Part shown: piece by piece, positions 57,912 to 64,000 of the stretch | Numbering within the stretch: the stretch's first letter is position 1 | Layout: each line of letters starts with the position of its first letter | Assembly (NCBI GenBank): GCA_903813345.2 | Contig: CAIIXF020000004.1 | Location: 6,159,525-6,223,524 of the forward strand | Source of the DNA: Owenia fusiformis | Taxonomy: Eukaryota > Annelida > Polychaeta > Sabellida > Oweniidae | DNA: 64,000 bases | Direction of reading: 5' to 3' | Position numbers and translations under genes: made by a program | The notes under the pieces: model-generated | Told to the model about the DNA's origin: nothing | The model's database searches: none | Seen by the model: only the letters and a program-made list of their open reading frames with translations

Positions 57912-60315
57912 GACGTCCATGTAACGTCACTCATATGTGGTATATAAGTTCACTGGAGACGTTGTATATTTCCGTTATATAAACGTCAAAGCAACGTAAA
58001 ATTGTGACATTCAGCAAAACGTCGGTGGATGGTTAAAAAATGACGTTGTAGTAATGTGTTAGTAAAGTTCGAAATTTGTGCTGGTGTGAAAAACGTAACA
58101 ATGACGTTGAATTTTTACCAGTTTGGTTCATTTGCAACGTAATATAAACGGTAAAATTTAACGTTGTCGTAACGTTTTTTAAATGTGTAAAATATTTGTA
58201 AGTGCAGGAAACATTACAAAGACGTTGCAGTTCTCACCAAATTGTTTCATTTGCTACGTAATATAAACGGTAAAATTTGACGTTGTCGTAACGTGTTTTA
58301 AATGTGAAAGATATTTGTAAGTGTAGAAAACGTTACAAAGACGTTGTGTTCTCACCAAATTTGGTACATTTGCTACGTAATGTAAACGGTAAAATTTGAC
58401 ATTGTCGTAACGTGTTTTAAACGTGAAAGATATTTGTAAGTGCAGAGAACGTTACAAAGACGTTGCACTTCTCACCAAATTGTTTCATTTGCTACGTAAT
58501 ATAAACGGTAAAATTTGACGTTGTCGTAACGTGTTTTAAATGTGAAAGATATTTGTAAGTGTAGAAAACGTTACAAAGACGTTGTGTTCTCACCAAATTT
58601 GGTACATTTGCTACGTAATGTAAACGGTAAAATTTGACGTTGTCGTAACGTGTTTTAAACGTGAAAGATATTTGTAAGTGCAGAGAACGTTACAAAGACG
58701 TTGCACTTCTCACCAAATTGTTTCATTTGCTACGTAATATAAACGGTAAAATTTGACGTTGTCGTAACGTGTTTTAAATGTGAAAGATATTTGTAAGTGT
58801 AGAAAACGTTACAAAGACGTTGTGTTCTCACCAAATTTGGTACATTTGCTACGTAATGTAAACGGTAAAATTTGACGTTGTCGTAACGTGTTTTAAACGT
58901 GAAAGATATTTGTAAGTGTAAAAAACGTTACAAAGACGTTGCTCTTCTCACCAAATTGTTTCATTTGCTACGTAATATAAACGGTAAAATTTAACGTTGT
59001 CGTAACGTTTTTTAAATGTGTAAAATATTTGTAAGTGCAGGAAACATTACAAAGACGTTGCAGTTCTCACCAAATTGTTTCATTTGCTACGTAATATAAA
59101 TGGTAAAATTTGACGTTGTCGTAACGTGTTTTAAATGTGAAAGATATTTGTAAGTGTAGAAAACGTTACAAAGACGTTGTGTTCTCACTAAATTTGGTAC
59201 ATTTGCTACGTAATGTAAACGGTAAAATTTGACGTTGTCGTAACGTGTTTTAAACGTGAAAGATATTTGTAAGTGTAGAAAACGTTACAAAGACGTTGCA
59301 CTTCTCACCAAATTGTTTCATTTGCTACGTAATATAAACGGTAAAATTTGATGTTGTCGTTACGTGTTCTAAATGTGAAAGATATTGGTAAGTGTAAAAA
59401 ACGTTACAAAGACGTTGTGTTCTCACCAAATTTGGTACATTTGCTACGTAATGTAAACGGTAAAATTTGACGTTGTCGTAACGTGTTTTAAATGTGAAAG
59501 ATATTTGTAAGTGTAGAAAACGTTACAAAGACGTTGCACTTCTCACCAAATTGTTTCATTTGCTACGTAATATAAACGGTAAAATTTGATGTCGTCGTAA
59601 CGTGTTCTAAATGTGAAAGATATTTGTAAGTGTAAAAAACGTTACAAAGACGTTGCGTTCTCACCAAATTTGGTACATTTGCTACGTAATGTAAACGGTA
59701 AAATTTGACGTTGTCGTAACGTACGTGTTTTAAATGTGAAAGATATTTGTAAGTGTAGAAAACGTTACAAAGACGTTGCAGTTCTCACCAAATTGTTACA
59801 TTTGCTACGTAATATAAACAGTAAAATTTGACGTTGTCTTTACGTGTTTTAAATGTGAAAGATAATTGTAAGTCTAGGAAACGTTACAAAGTCCTTGTTT
59901 TCCCACCAAATTGGTTCATTTGCCACGTAGTGAAAATGGCTAATTGTAACGTTGTCAAAACATGGTTTGAATGTGAAAAATATTTGTAATTGTAACACAC
60001 GTTACAAAGACGTCATTTTCTGACCAAAATGGTTCATTTTCAACGTAGTGCAAACGGTTAATTTCAACGTTGTCGAAACGTGTTTTCAATTGAAATGTAA
60101 AAAAATATTTGTAAGTGCAGGAAACGTTACAAAAAGACGCTATGTCCTCACGAAATTGGTTTATTTGCAACGTTGTCGAAACAGTTAATTTTGACGTTGA
60201 CGAAACGGGGTTTAAACGTGAAAAATACATATACATGTATGTGAAAAAGAACGTGACAAAGACGTTGTGGTCTCAACAAATTCGTTTAATTTGTGACGTG
60301 AAGTAAATGTTAAAT
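57912..60315. repeat. 119-bp satellite array, about 20 units, with dimeric higher-order structure
   Basis: CGTTACAAAGACGTT recurs every 119 bp (58331, 58450, 58569, 58688, 58807, 58926 and so on). From about 58200 to 59870 two unit types alternate: type A with CCAAATTGTTTCATTTGC and GTAATATAAACGG, and type B with CCAAATTTGGTACATTTGC and GTAATGTAAACGG. The alternation breaks near 58935-59150, where a stretch from about 58140-58340 (TTTTTTAAATGTGTAAAAT, GCAGGAAACATTACAAAG) reappears 833 bp (7 units) later. The edges, including the part next to the promoter, are diverged. Each unit carries several ACGT cores. Confidence 0.95.
57941..57948 (-). promoter_or_regulatory. TATA box of the three-module gene
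   Basis: CTTATATA on the minus strand, about 52-58 nt upstream of the start codon. It predicts transcription starting near 57915 and a 5' UTR of roughly 25 nt. CRE-like GACGTCA/TGACGTT motifs surround it (57910-57932) and merge into the ACGT-rich satellite upstream. Confidence 0.5.
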
Positions 60316-60711
60316 ATATAACGAATATACATGTATGCCTCGAGTTGTGGTAACTTTAAATACTGATCGGTGGAGGCACAGGCATATGTTGGCTCACACA
60401 GATGAACTTAACGTGGTAATTGAGAGTGAGAGTGGAAATATGATGTAAAGAAAACGTTTCTCCGACGTTGTAATTTTGCCATGGGTTATTGCTGACAAAA
60501 GTCTGACGTTCTGTCCCGGGGGGTTCATTCCAATATACCTCTTAATACCTATGTGCCGCGCCAAAGACCCCCTTTTTGAGCAATTTTTCCATGTCAATTT
60601 CCTCTCAAAATTGGAACTTTCCATGTATTATTCCTCTCAGAGTTATAAAATTCCATATTTTCTTCCTCTGAACTTCATAGATGTCCATGTCGACTTCCTC
60701 TGGAGCTTGCC

Positions 60712-61048
60712 GGTGTGAAAGGAATTATGGTCCCCCGGGGATTATGGTCCCCCTTCTTAACGGCCCTTACTGGCCCTGATTGTGTATAAGATAATAAAGG
60801 AAGAGTTGTAATTAGGTCACCATATAAATCATAGAGATGAGGACCATATATTGATAGGACCTCCTACCCTTTTACACCGGTGTAAAAGAAATTATGGTCC
60901 CCTGGGGATTATGGTCCCCTTTCTTAAAGGCCCTTACTGGCCCTGATTGTGGATACGATAATAAGGGAGAGTTGTATTTAGGTCACCATATAAATCAATG
61001 GAAAGTAGGACCATAATTTGATAGGACCTCCTACCCTTTTACACCTGG
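60712..61048. mobile_element. Tandem pair of family 4 MITEs
   Basis: Two head-to-tail copies of about 165 bp, each starting GGTGTRAAAGRAATTATGG and ending CCTACCCTTTTACACC, with inverted ends GGTGTAAAA/TTTTACACC. The copies share the junction TTTACACCGGTGTAAA at 60871-60886. Inside each is the palindrome-like GGTCCCCNGGGGATTATGG. Confidence 0.8.
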
Positions 61049-61079
61049 ACTAAAGTTTGCGAATTATCGGTAAATTGAC

Positions 61080-61345
61080 TAAAACTCCACTCTTCCGGCG
61101 ATTTGTCAGACCTCGGGACAAAAATTTTAGTCCCTTTCAACAAGGGCGAGCGTTACAAACGGAAAGTACATCGTTCGCAAATTTGATGTATTTCTCGTTC
61201 GGCTTTTTATCGTATTCTGTTCTATCAACCAATAGAAATAGAGGAATTCCCGCGTCGAAATCAACATGGAGGACAGTTCCAAGTTCAAGAATATTGCTGC
61301 TTAAAAGCAACTTTGGAGCCGTACTGCCAGCTTTCGAAGGTAAGA
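61080..61345 (+). promoter_or_regulatory. Possible promoter and first exon of a plus-strand gene
   Basis: A locally CpG-richer stretch with a CCAAT motif (AACCAATAGAA near 61228). AACATGG at 61264 is followed 68 nt later by a strong donor, TTTCGAAG|GTAAGAAT (61339). The ATG reads only 12 codons before a stop, so the exon would be mostly untranslated or the ATG a uORF. No downstream exon was found. Confidence 0.3.
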
Positions 61346-62285
61346 ATGATGCATGCATGTTACACAATCACCAAAGGTTAAAATGAAAGCATTCCATGGC
61401 CGGTACTTGCAGCGAGAACACAAATAATCTCATGTGAAAGTTGGGATCGTTTCAATTTTCAAAATTTATTTTTTGTCAGTTGAAATTAGACTTTTGAATA
61501 TTCTGATATTTGAATCGATGTTATTGATTTTCAATTTCATCACGATTTTCAATCATAATTCCTGGTTCATAATTTTCGTTAGGTCAATTACAAGGGGTCC
61601 AGGGGTCAATTAACCCACAGTCAGCACTATCAATGGTATATTCTAAAAATATAGGGAATAGGCCTAGTATATAGAGACTAAAAGTCCAAAAGGCTTTTGT
61701 GACAATATTTCCCGGAAGTGTTATATTTCCATTTATCCTTCAAACTGTGACATTTATGCTAATAACTCGACATGTATATGATTCTTACATACCCAATACG
61801 ATCAAAAACGTTACTAACATACCAAATGAAAGGTGATTTCCTGGTCAAACTTGCAAAAGTTTGTCCAAATTCGCACTTGAACCGAATATTTACCGGAAGT
61901 GTTTATATTTCCATTTAGGTGTCACTACGCTAAATCATTGAAAAATATTGAAAAAATCACAAAATTCAAGTTTGGGATACATATCGCCATTTTCGAACGA
62001 ATTAGCCCATACAAAAACTATATTTCTGCGTTCCCCTATACATAACCTTCATCTTGACCATACATTTAACATAGGGTTTGCGTCTCGATTTTTAAATATC
62101 ACTACGCCAACATAGGGACTCATTTTTAGGTAAAATCCCTGCTTCACCGATGAAAATTAATGAATAAAGTAGTTCCAGTTTATGGCACTATATTTTTGCT
62201 ATTTCTTTCTAAAATGGCACATTTAGAAAGTAATTGGCCTCAGCTTTACATACATACCTCAAATGGCCACAACGCATATACTTAA
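61346..62285. other. Unassigned DNA with a duplicated ETS-like motif
   Basis: CCGGAAGTG followed by TTATATTTCCATTTA occurs at about 61712 and 61893, with diverged sequence between. No gene supported. Confidence 0.4.
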
Positions 62286-63009
62286 GGTGCTATGGAAGTT
62301 AACAGGAAATGACAAAACAGGAAGTGATTTTTTTGTATTTTTAGACATTTTTTGAACAAAGATAACAGAGTCCTGTTTTCACCTCCAGTCAATTCAACTA
62401 GTTCCAAATACCATTTACAGGTCCAGGATCACAATGTTCATGGTCAGAATGACCCTAAACATGATGAAGTAACCTTTTCCGCCCTATGAAAATGTGACTG
62501 AAAAATAGCTAAAAGTAGGTGCTCAGGAAAGGTCAATGAACAGAATCTTGTGATTTTTTCAGTAAATGTGTCCAATGTATTGCTCTAAATGATACAATCT
62601 TTGAAAATTTGATATCATTCATAGAAAAAGAAAAAATGAAAAAACTGATTTGAAAAGCAATCTATTTTCCTTTTTATGACCGCCATTTTTGTTTAAGACA
62701 ATTTTCTAAAATTTCAAAGATTGTATCAGTTAGAGCATTATATTGGGCACATTTTCTGACCTTCCCTAGCTCCTACTTTTAGCTTTTTTTCAGTCACACT
62801 TCCAAAAGGCTAAAAAGGTTATTTCATCATGTTTAGGGTCATTTTGACCATGCACATTGTGATCCTGGTCATGTAAATGATATGTGGAAATAGTTAAATT
62901 GACTGGAGGTCAAACCAGAACTCTGTTATCTTTGTTCAAAAAATGTCTAAAAATGCAAAAAAAAATTTCACTTCCTGTTTCGTCATTTCCTGTTAACTTC
63001 CATAGTACC
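62286..63009. mobile_element. 724-bp foldback element with TTAA target duplication
   Basis: GGTGCTATGGAAGTTAACAG with GAAATGAC at the left is inverted at the right (GTCATTTCCTGTTAACTTCCATAGTACC), and TTAA flanks both ends (62282-62285 and 63010-63013). Complementarity continues through long arms (TCCAGGATCACAATG, ACCCTAAACATGATGAA, GCTAAAAGTAGG, CAATCTTTGAAA), so almost the whole element folds back. TTAA suggests mobilisation by a piggyBac-type transposase. It is non-coding. Confidence 0.88.
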
Positions 63010-63269
63010 TTAAACCACAGACAACAAAAATATCAAAAATTGGGGGAAGGTTTATCACTTCAATTTTTTGCAAGCCTTGGTCAAAGTAAAGCTATGAAAA
63101 AAGCACTCATTTTCACTTTAGAATCACCTATTATCGCCCAAATGGCTATATGTTGTCCAGGTCGCCATGTTAAAAGTAGAATTAGAATGCTCTTCAGACA
63201 ATGTTTGATAGCTTTCCTTTATCACGGCACAAAGATCTTTGCACTGGTATGCCCATTTCCATGAGATAA

Positions 63270-63995
63270 TGCACGTGACCCACCATGGTTTGGGACCATT
63301 ATTTTTTAAACATTGGATTGAAATGATGTAATTTATATAAATGATATTGTTAAAGATGGAATGTTATGTTCATATAATGTCATAGTTCAAAAAGTACAGC
63401 GCAATGGACAAACCATGCTGCAGTATAATATTTTAAAAGCATGTGTTAAACAAGAGTTAATTACAAAGTATGGAGATGAAGAGAATAATAACAACTTGAG
63501 ATTTGTAAATAGAGAATTATGTAAATCAGATTCAAAGTATATACGATCAGAGTTAGTGTTGGCAAGAAAATGTGATATTAAATATGATAATACATTGATA
63601 AGTAAGGATGTGTGGAACACACTTTTTAATTGTACAAAAGATAATAAGCTCAAAATTATCCAATGGAAGATTATCCATAAAATTTATCCAAGTGGCAAAT
63701 ATCTAAAACAGTGTAAAATATAAGATTCAGATAAATGTAAATATTGTGATAATGAAATTGATGATGATATGCACTATTTTGTGAAGTGTAAAGAAGTTTT
63801 AAATATTTGGAACACCTGTGATTGTAATTGTCTCAGTGATAAACAAAAACTTGGTATTGAAAATTTCGCACAAGAAAAATATTTTAAAAGTGTGATTATA
63901 AAAAGCTATCCATATGTTTAAATGTGATCTGCTGAATGAGCAGGAAACTTTGAAAATGATATGTAATAGGGAAAAATCATTTTACAACATGTAAC
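63270..63995 (+). mobile_element. 5'-truncated, broken LINE ORF2 C-terminal region
   Basis: The main frame 63361-63720 reads INDIVKDGMLCSY, then KIIQWKIIHKIYPSGKYL, then a stop at 63721-63723. It resumes in the same frame with DSDKCKYCDNEIDDDMHYFV and a C-x2-C...H-x4-C motif. This pattern is the conserved end of many LINE reverse transcriptases. Upstream, 63277-63330 reads GPLFFKHWIEMM in another frame, and downstream a further frame gives FKCDLLNEQETLKMICNRE. The copy therefore has at least one stop and two frameshifts. The element may extend past the window end. Confidence 0.75.
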
Positions 63996-64000
63996 CTTTA

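Noticed and set aside
62884-63264. 126-codon plus-strand ORF
   Set aside because: The first part is the right arm of the TTAA foldback element and the rest is unrecognised.

Overview
The window is AT-rich eukaryotic DNA: long introns, GT-AG splice sites, short intronless ORFs and very many non-autonomous DNA transposons, minisatellites and 5'-truncated LINEs. There are no operons, ribosome binding sites or bacterial-type genes. I read it as a bilaterian animal, probably a marine invertebrate. The evidence is an ANF-receptor type ligand-binding exon, a secreted cysteine-rich prokineticin/astakine/colipase-like gene, and the repeat style. I cannot name the phylum.

Layout. 1-8400: a 1.8-kb segment present twice (1-1835 and 5447-7225), separated by a tRNA-derived SINE-like stretch and a 67-bp minisatellite; a 999-bp TA-flanked foldback transposon (7261-8259) sits at the edge of the second copy. 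8400-26000: mostly unassigned AT-rich DNA with MITEs (9865, 11251, 13330, 17313), a 145-bp degenerate tandem repeat (12310), small minisatellites (18291, 23478) and strong hairpins. 26000-37200: a minus-strand region whose clearest gene evidence is a 231-codon exon at 36492-37185 (signal peptide plus ANF-receptor domain). I could not find its downstream exons. The region is crowded with MITEs and 47-60 bp minisatellites. 37200-45600: foldback element, 65-bp and 31-bp minisatellites, more MITEs, and a three-level nest of transposons at 44626-45615.

45650-57950 holds the main discovery. It is what appears to be a complete minus-strand gene with a TATA box (57941), a signal-peptide exon (57842-57889), seven further exons, a stop codon at 45726 and AATAAA at 45650. 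Spliced in silico, the eight coding exons total 1029 nt (342 codons plus stop) with every junction in phase. They encode a secreted protein with three tandem ten-cysteine modules, each with C-x5-C-x4-CC followed by a CPC box, and a charged helical tail. None of the exons is an obvious long ORF, so ordinary ORF calling would miss the gene. Its largest intron (6.4 kb) carries a 4.5-kb giant inverted-repeat element, another intron carries an 816-bp TIR element, and another a LINE fragment. A 119-bp satellite with dimeric higher-order structure (57912-60315) abuts its promoter.

60700-64000: a tandem pair of palindromic 165-bp elements, a possible CpG-containing promoter/first exon (about 61080-61345), a TTAA-flanked 724-bp foldback element, and the 3' part of a second LINE running to the window end.

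All exon joins and family assignments are by eye. No alignment or database search was run.
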